Positions 10,031 to 17,621 of a stretch of 64,000 nucleotides of DNA are shown here, piece by piece. The notes under the pieces were generated by a model. The model ran no database searches. It saw nothing but the letters and a program-made list of their open reading frames with translations, and was not told the origin of the DNA. The translations under genes and the position numbers were made by a program. Numbering within the stretch: position 1 is the stretch's first letter; each line of letters opens with the position of its first letter. Location: assembly GCA_028285205.1 (NCBI GenBank), contig JANQQA010000371.1, positions 1 through 64,000 on the forward strand, given 5' to 3'. The stretch comes from Bythopirellula sp. (GTDB lineage Bacteria > Planctomycetota > Planctomycetia > Pirellulales > Lacipirellulaceae).

Positions 10031-10456
10031 CTACCGCAGTACCAAAACGGGGCAGGGTGCCAAGCGGACGACACGCTCGGCAACCGAGCCGATCAGCAAT
10101 CGCGTCAGTCCTGTTCGTCCATGCGAAGGCATGATGATTGCGCCAACGTCTAAGTCCTTCGCGTACTCAGTAATCCGTTGGCCCGGGTCGCCGAACGCGA
10201 CGTGGAATTGCAAGCCTTGGTAGCGTTCGTCAGCAAATTTCTTTCGGAAAAAGTCATGCACGTTCTCTCCGCGAAACTCCTCTGAGAGATTCCCCCAAGT
10301 GACCGCTGGAGAAATGACGGACACATCCGGATCAACGTGCATGACGTGGACCAGGTAAGGCTCTGTCGCGAGTTCTAAAGCTGTCTGGATCGCGTGCTCT
10401 GAGGTCTCACCAAAGTCAATCGGAACGAGCAGTTTCTTGCTTGTAAAACAGCTCAT
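10031..10456 (-). CDS. Universal stress protein, single Usp domain
   Basis: 141 residues covering one Usp domain: KKLLVPIDFGETSEHAIQTA at the start and IIMPSHGRTGLTRLLIGSVA near the end. The nucleotide-binding signature is nearly complete, but the first glycine is Pro (PSHG rather than GSHG). It lies 22 bases after the CBS gene and 39 bases before the two-domain usp, so all three are very likely one transcript. Usp proteins of this class usually support survival in stasis or low oxygen. Confidence 0.92.
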   Translation of the reverse strand: MSCFTSKKLLVPIDFGETSEHAIQTALELATEPYLVHVMHVDPDVSVISPAVTWGNLSEEFRGENVHDFFRKKFADERYQGLQFHVAFGDPGQRITEYAKDLDVGAIIMPSHGRTGLTRLLIGSVAERVVRLAPCPVLVLR

Positions 10457-10478
10457 GATTTATCACTTCCGCTTGGAC

Positions 10479-10952
10479 TCAACGTTCCAACGTTACCAGC
10501 ATCTTGAGCACGTCCGATGCGCTCAGTACGCCGACGGGCCGTCCATCCAGGTCGACGACGATCAGCCGATGGATATCTGCCGTAACCATGTACTTGGCCG
10601 CCTCGACGACCGCACGGTCAGCGGGTACGGTTTGCACAGCGGTCGACATATGGTGACCGACCAGGTCGTCGTCCGCGGGCTCGATGTGAAGGGTCTTTTC
10701 CGGCCCTTCACGGGCAACGACGAAGTCATCTCCACATTCATCGTTGGAATGATTCAACCAGCGCCGTACGAGATCGGAATTGCTCAGCACACCGACGCAC
10801 TTTCCCATTTCGTCCACGACCGGCAGCCCACTGATTCCGTGCTCAACTAGCACACGAGCAGCTTCGCACACCGAAGCGTTCTTGGAGATTGTGTGGACTT
10901 CACTCGTCATGAAGTCCTGAATCGGTTGCTCGTCTAAGTTGGCGCTGTTCAT
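10479..10952 (-). CDS. Protein with two CBS domains
   Basis: 157 residues made of a CBS pair: IQDFMTSEVHTISKNASVCE then GISGLPVVDEMGKCVGVLSN, and VGHHMSTAVQTVPADRAVVE then IHRLIVVDLDGRPVGVLSAS. CBS pairs bind adenosyl nucleotides and often report energy charge. No effector domain is attached, so it presumably acts on a partner or as a nucleotide buffer. It sits between usp genes in the same orientation, with 114 bases to the upstream usp. A related single CBS protein lies at 50785-51279. Confidence 0.92.
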   Translation of the reverse strand: MNSANLDEQPIQDFMTSEVHTISKNASVCEAARVLVEHGISGLPVVDEMGKCVGVLSNSDLVRRWLNHSNDECGDDFVVAREGPEKTLHIEPADDDLVGHHMSTAVQTVPADRAVVEAAKYMVTADIHRLIVVDLDGRPVGVLSASDVLKMLVTLER

Positions 10953-11000
10953 CTGTCAGCCCCACTTTCTCGGCTAGCTGCGCTGCCCACAATTTGTAAG

Positions 11001-11024
11001 CACCCTCCAAGGCACCCTCCAAGG
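11001..11024. repeat. Tandem 12-bp repeat
   Basis: Two adjacent copies of CACCCTCCAAGG, with a third partial CAC, lie in the gap between usp (ends 11067) and the CBS gene (starts 10952). Function unknown; it could be a slippage product. Confidence 0.6.
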
Positions 11025-11066
11025 CACGCGACAGCCTAGGCCCCTGCACTTGGCGGCATCATGTCT

Positions 11067-11585
11067 TTAGTGCAAGCTGAACTTGGTTCGCGGCGGCGAA
11101 TGGCTTCTGGGTTGCGACGTCTCGGTGGCCTCGTCCTCCTCGTCCAATTCCATCGGAGATTTGACAGTCAGAACCGGGCACGCTGCTCTGCGCAACACGC
11201 CTTCCGCCACACTACCCAACAGCACGCGCGATACGCCCGTGCGTCCATGGGTACCCATCACGATCAATTCCACTTTCTCTCGATCTGCGAATGCAACGAT
11301 CTCGTTGACCTCGTTACCCGTCACGTAGTGTCGCTGCACGTCGATCCCAGGTCGTGTCGGCTTTACCTCGTCCAATCGCCCTCGCATTTCGTTTTCCAAC
11401 TGAGCGGGGAATTCAGGAACGTAGGCTAGGCCGCCGTACCCAGCCAGATAAGCGGGAGAATCGTCTGCCACGTGCACGATATGCAGTGTGGCACCAGTCT
11501 CGGCAGCAAGCACCGATGCGTAGCTCAGCGCCGCGTCACTTGATTCGGAAAAATCGGTCGGAAACATGATTGAGTTGAGTTTCAT
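11067..11585 (-). CDS. Universal stress protein, single Usp domain
   Basis: 172 residues. The Usp domain covers about 1-145 and keeps the full ATP-type signature (IVMGTHGRTGVSRVLLGSVA), unlike its two neighbours. About 27 hydrophilic residues are added at the C-terminus (ELDEEDEATETSQPRSHSPP). The start is well supported by AAAGGAG six bases upstream. It heads the usp-CBS-usp-usp group and is preceded by an exact sigma-54 promoter (11666-11681), with -12 some 80 bases from the ATG. Confidence 0.93.
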   Translation of the reverse strand: MKLNSIMFPTDFSESSDAALSYASVLAAETGATLHIVHVADDSPAYLAGYGGLAYVPEFPAQLENEMRGRLDEVKPTRPGIDVQRHYVTGNEVNEIVAFADREKVELIVMGTHGRTGVSRVLLGSVAEGVLRRAACPVLTVKSPMELDEEDEATETSQPRSHSPPRTKFSLH

Positions 11586-11665
11586 CGCTGGCTCCTTTCT
11601 TGGCCTGCTGTTATGTCGGAGGCGACCCTTGAACGACCAACGATCAAAGCCGCACTAGTGAATAC

Positions 11666-11681
11666 GGCAATCGGTGTGCCA
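11666..11681 (-). promoter_or_regulatory. Sigma-54 promoter of the usp-CBS-usp-usp group
   Basis: Minus strand reads TGGCAC-ACCGA-TTGC-C: an exact -24 TGGCAC and -12 TTGC at the canonical 5-base gap. It is 80 bases from the UAS-like palindrome at 11761. Confidence 0.85.
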
Positions 11682-11760
11682 ATCGAAATTGCGAACAGCG
11701 TGCGTAAGGAAGCAGAATCTCCTGCCAATCCAGCCTGTCTCGTTTCATCCACCGGGGGCA

Positions 11761-11778
11761 CTGAGCTATTTCGCACAC
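11761..11778. promoter_or_regulatory. Putative activator site (UAS) shared by usp and cytidylate-kinase-like promoters
   Basis: CTGAGCTATTTCGCACAC matches 13 of 18 positions of the palindrome TTGTGCGAATTCGCACAA, with the right half-site almost intact. It lies between two diverging sigma-54 promoters, 80 bases from the left -24 box and 107 from the right one. Apart from these sites I see no convincing gene in 11586-11985. Confidence 0.6.
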
Positions 11779-11884
11779 CTCGGAGGCGCGCCGCGCCGTG
11801 AGTCGTAACCGAAGTTAATCACCGTTGGTGTGGGATCGCATGGTATTGGTAGGAACGTGCTGGGTATTGCTGGCGGACCATCAT

Positions 11885-11900
11885 CGGCACGGCAGTTGCT
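11885..11900 (+). promoter_or_regulatory. Sigma-54 promoter of the cytidylate-kinase-like gene
   Basis: CGGCAC-GGCAG-TTGC-T matches the -24/-12 consensus except for the first base. It ends 85 bases before the ATG at 11986. Confidence 0.85.
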
Positions 11901-11985
11901 CAATAATTGCTTGGGTTTGAACCGTGATTGCCCGCGATCGTGAGACGGCGGTAGATGCGGTGTTCAATTCAGCGGAGGACGACCG

Positions 11986-12693
11986 ATGACAACCTATGCT
12001 TCGACGCGTGGTGTCGCGCTAGAGCGCGCCTACAAGCACTGGAGAGAACGCGGGGCGTTGCTGGAATTACCCAGCACACAGCCGACCGCACCACCGCTGA
12101 CGATTGCCATCAGTCGCGAAACCGGCGCGGGCGGTACTTCCATCGCCGAAGAAATCGCGGCAGAACTAGGCTGGCCGCTCTACGATCGCGAACTTGTAGC
12201 GCAGATTGCCGAAGATACTGGAGTCCACACGGAACTGCTGGAAAAATTGGATGAAAAGAAGCCGAATTGGCTGACGGATTGCCTAGAGGGGTTTTCGGAT
12301 CATAAGAACATTAGCGGCGCTGCGTTCGCAATCCGGCTACGCAAGATTCTGTTTGCGCTCTATTGCCATGGAAATTGCGTGATTGTCGGACGTGGAGCGG
12401 CACAGATTCTGCCCCCGAAGCATACGCTCCGCGTGCGCTTCGTCGCTCCCAAGAACGCCCGCATCGCACGAATGTCGGAGCTTCTCGACCCAGGTGTAGA
12501 CGTTGAGCAGGCAGTTCTCCAGTCGGACAAAGATCGCGAATCGTTCGTGAAGAGCTATTTCTTCAAGGATCCCAATTCACATACGGGGTATGATCTGACG
12601 CTCGACACTTCGCGATTCTCGCACGCTGGTTGTGCAGAGATCATTCTAAGTGCCATCAAAGCACATCATGAAAACGCCAAAGTTAGTTCCTGA
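11986..12693 (+). CDS. Cytidylate-kinase-like family protein
   Basis: 235 residues. LTIAISRETGAGGTSIAEEI (about 38-57) is the P-loop region of the cytidylate-kinase-like family, where the usual GxxGxGKS is altered; AAELGWPLYDRELVAQIAED follows. Members of this family are often found beside stress genes, but their substrate is not established, and this is not the housekeeping Cmk. The start is backed by GGAGG seven bases upstream. A sigma-54 promoter precedes it, and the sensor kinase gene follows 159 bases later on the same strand, so the two may share a transcript. Confidence 0.85.
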   Translation: MTTYASTRGVALERAYKHWRERGALLELPSTQPTAPPLTIAISRETGAGGTSIAEEIAAELGWPLYDRELVAQIAEDTGVHTELLEKLDEKKPNWLTDCLEGFSDHKNISGAAFAIRLRKILFALYCHGNCVIVGRGAAQILPPKHTLRVRFVAPKNARIARMSELLDPGVDVEQAVLQSDKDRESFVKSYFFKDPNSHTGYDLTLDTSRFSHAGCAEIILSAIKAHHENAKVSS

Positions 12694-12852
12694 GATCCAA
12701 CGACTTACTTCGATCTCACTTGCGACTCGCGGCAATCTGCCCAAGAATAGACTCATTATCGTTGTTCCATGGTGAAGCGGGAAATAACTGAACTGGCCCG
12801 CCAGAGTTGAAGCTGCGATCACGACGAGTCGGGAAGCCGGGTCGGAGGGTAT

Positions 12853-14679
12853 ATGACCGGTAACAGCCGGGAATCGCTTGAATCACTCGAGCGAGAATTT
12901 GGTCGAATTCTTGAACAGTCGCTGGACGAACTCTTCATCTACGATGCCCAATCGCTCGAATTCGTCCAAGTGAACCGTGGGGCGCGAGAGAACCTGGGTT
13001 ACTCATTAGCGGAACTTCGTAAACTGACCCCGGTCGACATCGAGCCCGAGTTTTCTCGGAGCACATTCGAGGCCTTGGTCCTCCCACTGCGTGAGGGAAC
13101 TGAGAAGTTGCTATGCTACAACACAGCCCACCAGCGCAAGGATGGGTCGCACTATCAGGTCGAAGCGCGTCTGCAATTAGCCACATTTCACGGCACTCCG
13201 GTATTTATCGCGAGCGTGCGCGATACGACGGAACGTCTGCAGGCCGAGGAAGAACTGCGCGTCCGCGATCGTGCGATCGAATCGGTGGGGGTGGGGGTCG
13301 TCATCACCGATGCCACCGACCCCAATATGCCGATCGTCTACTGCAATCATGCCTTCGAACAAATCACAGGCTACCATAAGCGGGAAGTGATCGGTCGCAA
13401 TTGTCGATTTCTCCAGCAAGATGATCGCAATCAAGAAGCGCGCCACGCAATTCGCGAATCCGTTCAACAAGGTCGCAAGTGTCAGACGCTGATCCGAAAT
13501 TATCGCAAGGATGGCAAGCTGTTTTGGAATAAGCTGACCATCTCGCCGGTGAAGGACCAAGATGGATCGATTACGCATTTTGTCGGCCTAACCGACGATG
13601 TGACGGCGCGGATCGAAGCAGAAGACGATAAGCGGGACCGCGAGGTACGACTGGCGGCAATTCTCGACACGGCCGTGGAAGCAATTATCACGATCGATGA
13701 ACGTGGTGTTTGCGAGGCGTTCAACATTGCCGCCGAGCAGATGTTTGGTTACTCGGCCGACGAAGTCATCGGCAAGAATATCTCCCTGCTGATGCCTTCG
13801 CCCTATCGCGAAGAGCACGACGGGTACATCGCCACCTATCTGGAGACACGGGTCAAGAAAATCATAGGCGTGGGACGAGAGGTCGTCGGACGACGCAAAG
13901 ACGGCACCGAGTTTCCCATCCATTTGGCGGTGAGCGAAGTGCGACTGAAGGATCGACTTCTGTTTACCGGATTCGTACAAGACATCAGCCAACGCAAAGC
14001 CGATCAGCAGCGGCTCGTGCAGGCAGAACGTCTGGCAGTGCTAGGCGAGGCGATGGCCAGGCTGGCTCACGAGGCGAGGAATTCTCTGCAGCGCATTCAG
14101 ATTGCGGTGGAAACTGCACGTATCTGTTGCACCTCGAATCAAGCATTGGATTCGCAGCTCGACTCAATTGAGAATGCCACCGAGGGCTTAGATGCGTTGC
14201 TGGAAGAGCTTCGCAACTATGCCGCGCCGATGAGCCTCGAGAAGACCGAATGCTCACTGGTGAACATCTGGCGATCCGCATGGCAGGCCATTGAGAGTGC
14301 GCGTGAAGGCCGAGAAACTAAGTTGGTGGAAGTCGTTCCAGACGAAGACGCCCGCGTGACAGCAGACCCGTTCCGACTGGGGCAGTTGTTTCGCAATATG
14401 TTTGAGAATTCGGTTGCTGCGTGTGACGATCCGGTGGTGGTCGCGATTTCCGTATCTCATGATGAGGAAAATTGGACCATTAAGCTCCGAGACAATGGTC
14501 CAGGGCTGACCAGTGAGCAGAAGCAGCGTATATTTGAGCCGTTCTTCACCACAAAAACCAAAGGAACTGGGCTAGGCATGGCGATCGCGCGTCGTATCGT
14601 TGAAGCTCATGGCGGTTCTGTAAGCGTGGGCGATTCGCGCTTCCGCGGAGCGGAATTCATCATTACGCTCCCTTCCTAG
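12853..14679 (+). CDS. PAS-LOV-PAS(FixL-type) sensor histidine kinase
   Basis: 608 residues, no membrane segments, so cytoplasmic. Domains: PAS1 (about 15-130); PAS2 (about 138-255) of LOV type with GRNCRFLQ at 181-188; PAS3 (about 265-380); phosphoacceptor helix with LAHEARN (His406); ATPase with N515, DNGPGL (547-552) and GTGLGMAIA (571-579). In PAS2, Cys184, Arg185, Gln188, Arg201, Asn216 and Asn226 sit at the same spacings as the flavin contacts of Avena LOV2, but the signalling Gln is Thr247. PAS3 resembles the FixL heme domain: EEHDGYIATY supplies His322 and IIGVGRE supplies Arg342, the same 20-residue interval as His200 and Arg220 of Bradyrhizobium FixL. GGAGG precedes the ATG. The partner is probably the activator at 15272-16630 (inference from proximity). 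Confidence 0.92.
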   Translation: MTGNSRESLESLEREFGRILEQSLDELFIYDAQSLEFVQVNRGARENLGYSLAELRKLTPVDIEPEFSRSTFEALVLPLREGTEKLLCYNTAHQRKDGSHYQVEARLQLATFHGTPVFIASVRDTTERLQAEEELRVRDRAIESVGVGVVITDATDPNMPIVYCNHAFEQITGYHKREVIGRNCRFLQQDDRNQEARHAIRESVQQGRKCQTLIRNYRKDGKLFWNKLTISPVKDQDGSITHFVGLTDDVTARIEAEDDKRDREVRLAAILDTAVEAIITIDERGVCEAFNIAAEQMFGYSADEVIGKNISLLMPSPYREEHDGYIATYLETRVKKIIGVGREVVGRRKDGTEFPIHLAVSEVRLKDRLLFTGFVQDISQRKADQQRLVQAERLAVLGEAMARLAHEARNSLQRIQIAVETARICCTSNQALDSQLDSIENATEGLDALLEELRNYAAPMSLEKTECSLVNIWRSAWQAIESAREGRETKLVEVVPDEDARVTADPFRLGQLFRNMFENSVAACDDPVVVAISVSHDEENWTIKLRDNGPGLTSEQKQRIFEPFFTTKTKGTGLGMAIARRIVEAHGGSVSVGDSRFRGAEFIITLPS

Positions 14680-14706
14680 GCATCTTTGCAAGTCCACCGC
14701 CTGGTG

Positions 14707-14723
14707 AGTAGGCATTGCCTACT
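14707..14723. repeat. Inverted repeat after the sensor kinase gene
   Basis: AGTAGGCA-T-TGCCTACT, two perfect 8-base arms around one base, 28 bases after the kinase stop. It directly abuts the UAS-like site at 14724. It could fold as a 6-bp stem with a 5-base loop; no T-tract follows. Confidence 0.45.
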
Positions 14724-14741
14724 GTGTGCCAACTCGCACAG
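14724..14741. promoter_or_regulatory. Putative UAS of the BON gene
   Basis: GTGTGCCAACTCGCACAG matches 14 of 18 positions of TTGTGCGAATTCGCACAA. It is 126 bases upstream of the sigma-54 promoter at 14868. Confidence 0.6.
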
Positions 14742-14867
14742 CTTTCGGGCTCCTGAGGCACATTCCTTCGATGGAAGTCTCAAATTCTTAGGATGCGTGG
14801 GATTTGGCGCTGTCCGGAGTTGGCAGATCCATAGCATGAGTGTTCACCGGGTCGGCACCGTTGCGAG

Positions 14868-14883
14868 TGGCACGACAGTTGCA
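14868..14883 (+). promoter_or_regulatory. Sigma-54 promoter of the BON gene
   Basis: TGGCAC-GACAG-TTGC-A is a perfect match to the sigma-54 consensus, 84 bases before the proposed ATG at 14967. Confidence 0.88.
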
Positions 14884-14966
14884 ATCGGTATCACTTGGCT
14901 GAGGTGGGCAGCAGATCGTAGACGTTGCCGGTGTCAAAGGAGTTGTCCGTATCGGGGGCACTAGTG

Positions 14967-15245
14967 ATGGCCATGGGTGTTATGAAAAACGACTCACGCA
15001 GCAACGAAGCAAGTCGTAAGGATAGCAGTCGAGACTCGCCCAGTTGTCCAGTTACCGATGCCCTGCGCAGCAGCCGCTATACTGGGCTGACGCGTGTGCA
15101 ATGCGAGTTTCGAGCAGGGCAAGCAACTTTGCAGGGTGAGGTGAGCAGCTTCTACCTGAAGCAGCTCGCTCAGGAGATCGCCAAAAAGGTGCAAGGGGTC
15201 AAGGTGGTCGAAAACAGGCTGACCGTAAGTCTCGCAAAGCCGTGA
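14967..15245 (+). CDS. Small BON-domain protein
   Basis: 92 residues from ATG 14967, chosen because GGGGG lies 8 bases upstream; an in-frame TTG at 14925 would add 14 residues, and ATGs at 14973 and 14982 are alternatives. The first half is Ser/Asp-rich. The second half (VQCEFRAGQATLQGEVSSFY then KVQGVKVVENRLTV) is one BON domain, a fold thought to bind membranes or phospholipid and common in osmotic-stress proteins. There is no signal peptide, so it is probably cytoplasmic or peripheral. It lies between the kinase and activator genes under its own sigma-54 promoter, so it is a likely direct target. Confidence 0.78.
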   Translation: MAMGVMKNDSRSNEASRKDSSRDSPSCPVTDALRSSRYTGLTRVQCEFRAGQATLQGEVSSFYLKQLAQEIAKKVQGVKVVENRLTVSLAKP

Positions 15246-15271
15246 TCAAGGAGGATGAACGACTGAAGCTG

Positions 15272-16630
15272 TCAGGCGACCCCTTCGATTTCACTCGGGG
15301 TGATGCTGTATTTTTCGATCAATCGATACAGACTGCGCCTGCTGACGCCCAGCACCTTGGCGGAGCGGAGCTTGTTGCCGTTTTCTTGCTGGAGTGCCTG
15401 TACCACACGAGCGCGGGTCAACGTCGCCAGATCGATATCTGTATCGGGCAGGGCATGATTCTTTGATTTGAGGCTCCCGAGTACTTCGGGGGGAAGATTC
15501 TCTTTTCGCAAGACTTCGTCCTCAGCCAGCATCTTGGCCCGCTCGATGGCGTTGATCAGCTGCCTCACATTCCCGGGCCAAGAGTACTTGTTAATGATCT
15601 CCCGACACTCCGGCTCGAATTCCCACCCTCCGCCCGCGCAATGGTCAGCGAGCAACAGACGGTCTCCATCGCGGGCACGCAGCGGCGGGAGCAGGATCGT
15701 CATGATATTGATGCGGTAAAAGAGATCTTCGCGAAATCTTTTCGCCTCTACCTCCTGCGCCAAATCGCGGTTAGTGGCAGCTAACAGGCGGACGTCGACG
15801 CGACGTTCTTTCAGAGAGCCGACGCGACGGAGCGAGCCATCTTCCAAAACTCTTAGTAGTTTGGGCTGCAGCATCGGCGAGAGTTCGCCGATTTCGTCGA
15901 CGAACAGGGTCCCGCCGTCTGCCACTTCAAAAAGTCCAGGCTTTGCTGTGCTGGCGCCCGTAAATGCGCCCTTTTCATATCCGAATAACTCGCTTTCCAG
16001 CAGCTGTTCAGGAAGCGCCGCGCAGTTAACGACGACCAACGGCTTATCGGCGCGGGCGCTAGACTCGTGGATCGCACGTGCGACCAGCTCCTTGCCTGTG
16101 CCACTTTCTCCCTGGATCAAAATCGGTTTGTCGCTCGGTGCTGATCGATCAATCAACCGGAAGACTTCCTTCATCGCCTGTGAATCACCGATCATGTGAT
16201 GCGTCGGGGCGTGGTGCCTGACCAACTCGCGGAGATGGCGGTTTTCCTTCCGCAGTTTTCCAGCTTCAGCTGCTCTCTGAACAACGGCAGCTAGTTGCTT
16301 CATCCGAATGGGTTTGGCCAGAAAATCGTAGGCGCCAAGCTTCATGGCCTCGACGGCTTTCTCAATCGTGCCTTGGCCGGTCAACAGCACAACTTCCGTT
16401 TCGGGGCTTTCCTTCTTGATCTTTTCCAGCAGGTCAATTCCAGACATGCCCGGCATCACCATATCCAGAATTGCCACCCCAAACTCGCGGCTTTGCATCC
16501 GCTCGTAGGCCGACTCGCCCGAGTCGCCATCTTCGACGGCGTGACCAAGTTGGCGGAAGTAATTGACAAGACCATTGCGCAAGTCGTTGTCATCGTCGAC
16601 AATCAACAAATCCAGTTTTGAGTCCGACAT
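15272..16630 (-). CDS. NtrC-type sigma-54-dependent response regulator
   Basis: 452 residues from ATG 16630; an in-frame extension to 16678 is unlike a receiver start. Receiver domain 1-120 with phosphoacceptor Asp56 (ILDMVMPG) and Lys106; AAA activator domain with Walker A GESGTGKE (174-181), the sigma-54 contact loop GAFTGA (221-226) and Walker B TLFVDEIGEL; C-terminal Fis-type helix-turn-helix (about 419-440, RSAKVLGVSRRSLYRLIEKY). It binds DNA upstream of sigma-54 promoters and opens them using ATP. Its gene has its own exact sigma-54 promoter at 16800-16815, so it is probably self-activated. It is convergent with the BON gene. It is the best candidate to bind the palindromes listed here. 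Confidence 0.96.
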   Translation of the reverse strand: MSDSKLDLLIVDDDNDLRNGLVNYFRQLGHAVEDGDSGESAYERMQSREFGVAILDMVMPGMSGIDLLEKIKKESPETEVVLLTGQGTIEKAVEAMKLGAYDFLAKPIRMKQLAAVVQRAAEAGKLRKENRHLRELVRHHAPTHHMIGDSQAMKEVFRLIDRSAPSDKPILIQGESGTGKELVARAIHESSARADKPLVVVNCAALPEQLLESELFGYEKGAFTGASTAKPGLFEVADGGTLFVDEIGELSPMLQPKLLRVLEDGSLRRVGSLKERRVDVRLLAATNRDLAQEVEAKRFREDLFYRINIMTILLPPLRARDGDRLLLADHCAGGGWEFEPECREIINKYSWPGNVRQLINAIERAKMLAEDEVLRKENLPPEVLGSLKSKNHALPDTDIDLATLTRARVVQALQQENGNKLRSAKVLGVSRRSLYRLIEKYSITPSEIEGVA

Positions 16631-16720
16631 AATTATCCTAAGCGTACGCAACCTACACGGGACCGCAGTCATACTCATTGTAGCCCATCTAATTGAGCGT
16701 TTCCGCCCTGAGGCGTGGAA

Positions 16721-16736
16721 CCGTGCCCTGGCACGG
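16721..16736. repeat. Inverted repeat in the activator leader
   Basis: CCGTGCC-CT-GGCACGG, two perfect 7-base arms, lies between the activator gene's sigma-54 promoter (16800) and its ATG (16630). It could be an operator or an RNA hairpin. Confidence 0.5.
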
Positions 16737-16799
16737 CGAAGACGGGCGATTGGCCGCTGTGAGACTCATATCGCCTGAATTCCTTCGTGACGCCTCAAC

Positions 16800-16815
16800 T
16801 GCAACTTGAGTGCCA
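16800..16815 (-). promoter_or_regulatory. Sigma-54 promoter of the activator gene
   Basis: Minus strand reads TGGCAC-TCAAG-TTGC-A, a perfect consensus match. It predicts a leader of roughly 160 bases before ATG 16630 and implies positive autoregulation. Confidence 0.85.
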
Positions 16816-17009
16816 AGCGACCGACAATGAGAGACCGGCATACCCACGCAGTTTTCTTGCGTTGTCGCCGCAATGGAGAGCTCGAGGATCTACGCACTTT
16901 TCATGTCACTTATTCGTGGTCAGTGGCACTGATCTGGCAAGTGCTCGCCATCGAAGTCAGTCGCTCCGCTGCGCCGTCGTGATCCGGTTTACCGAAGTTC
17001 GTTGAAGAC

Positions 17010-17027
17010 TTGTGCGAATTCGCACAA
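17010..17027. promoter_or_regulatory. Perfect UAS palindrome between activator and hemerythrin genes
   Basis: TTGTGCGAATTCGCACAA is an 18-base perfect palindrome. It sits 78 bases upstream of the hemerythrin -24 box and 195 bases upstream of the activator gene's -24 box, so one site could serve both directions. An identical copy occurs at 52718-52735. Confidence 0.85.
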
Positions 17028-17104
17028 CCGCACACGGCCATAACTTCACAGTTCCCAAGTCCTGGAGAACAGTCGACAACGTACATCAACATCCAGTCTG
17101 CCTT

Positions 17105-17120
17105 TGGCACAGGCATTGCT
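17105..17120 (+). promoter_or_regulatory. Sigma-54 promoter of the hemerythrin gene
   Basis: TGGCAC-AGGCA-TTGC-T, exact -24 and -12 boxes, ending 55 bases before ATG 17175. Confidence 0.9.
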
Positions 17121-17174
17121 CATTTAGCTGCGCTACTTGTCCTTCTGGCATGATTATTTGGGAGCAATGGAGCC

Positions 17175-17621
17175 ATGGTTGATCACGACTACGATCTTGC
17201 CTTTGCGGAGCTGATGAAGACTGAACATGACGATCTGTTCCGGACTATTGATCAAGTGAAGGCAGCACTTCATTCAGACAGCTTCCAACGGCACAGCGTT
17301 AGCGACAAGTTTGTTCAACTATCGGAATTGATCGAGTCGCATTTCCGACACGAGGAGGCCGGTGGGTACATGCAAGAGGCAGTGGCGCGCGCTCCTCACC
17401 TCCGCAAGCGAGCGGCAAAGCTGCAAGAGCAACATGTCGAGCTGCAGGAAGAAATCGACAAGTTGCAACTCCTCGTGCACTCGGGAGTCGAATCAGCTTC
17501 TTGGCTGGAGAGAATCATCACCGATTTCGAGTGTTTCGCGATGCGGCTCCGGGAACACGAAGACAACGAGGCTCGGCTTATCCAAGAAGCTTACAACCAA
17601 AACATCGGCACCACAGAATAA
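17175..17621 (+). CDS. Hemerythrin-like (HHE) protein
   Basis: 148 residues predicted to be all helical. Candidate di-iron ligands are spaced as in HHE proteins: His18 (KTEHDDLF), His56/His59 with Glu60 (ESHFRHEE), His87 (EQHVEL) and His128 with Glu129 (REHEDNEA). Hemerythrin-like proteins bind oxygen or nitric oxide through the di-iron centre and act in oxygen sensing, storage or detoxification. A perfect palindrome and a perfect sigma-54 promoter precede it, which makes it one of the clearest members of the regulon. It is divergent from the activator gene. Confidence 0.88.
   Translation: MVDHDYDLAFAELMKTEHDDLFRTIDQVKAALHSDSFQRHSVSDKFVQLSELIESHFRHEEAGGYMQEAVARAPHLRKRAAKLQEQHVELQEEIDKLQLLVHSGVESASWLERIITDFECFAMRLREHEDNEARLIQEAYNQNIGTTE

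Noticed and set aside
11582-11776. Minus-strand open frame of 64 codons with a short hydrophobic stretch
   Set aside because: It would overlap the usp ribosome-binding site and contains the sigma-54 promoter; better explained as regulatory DNA.
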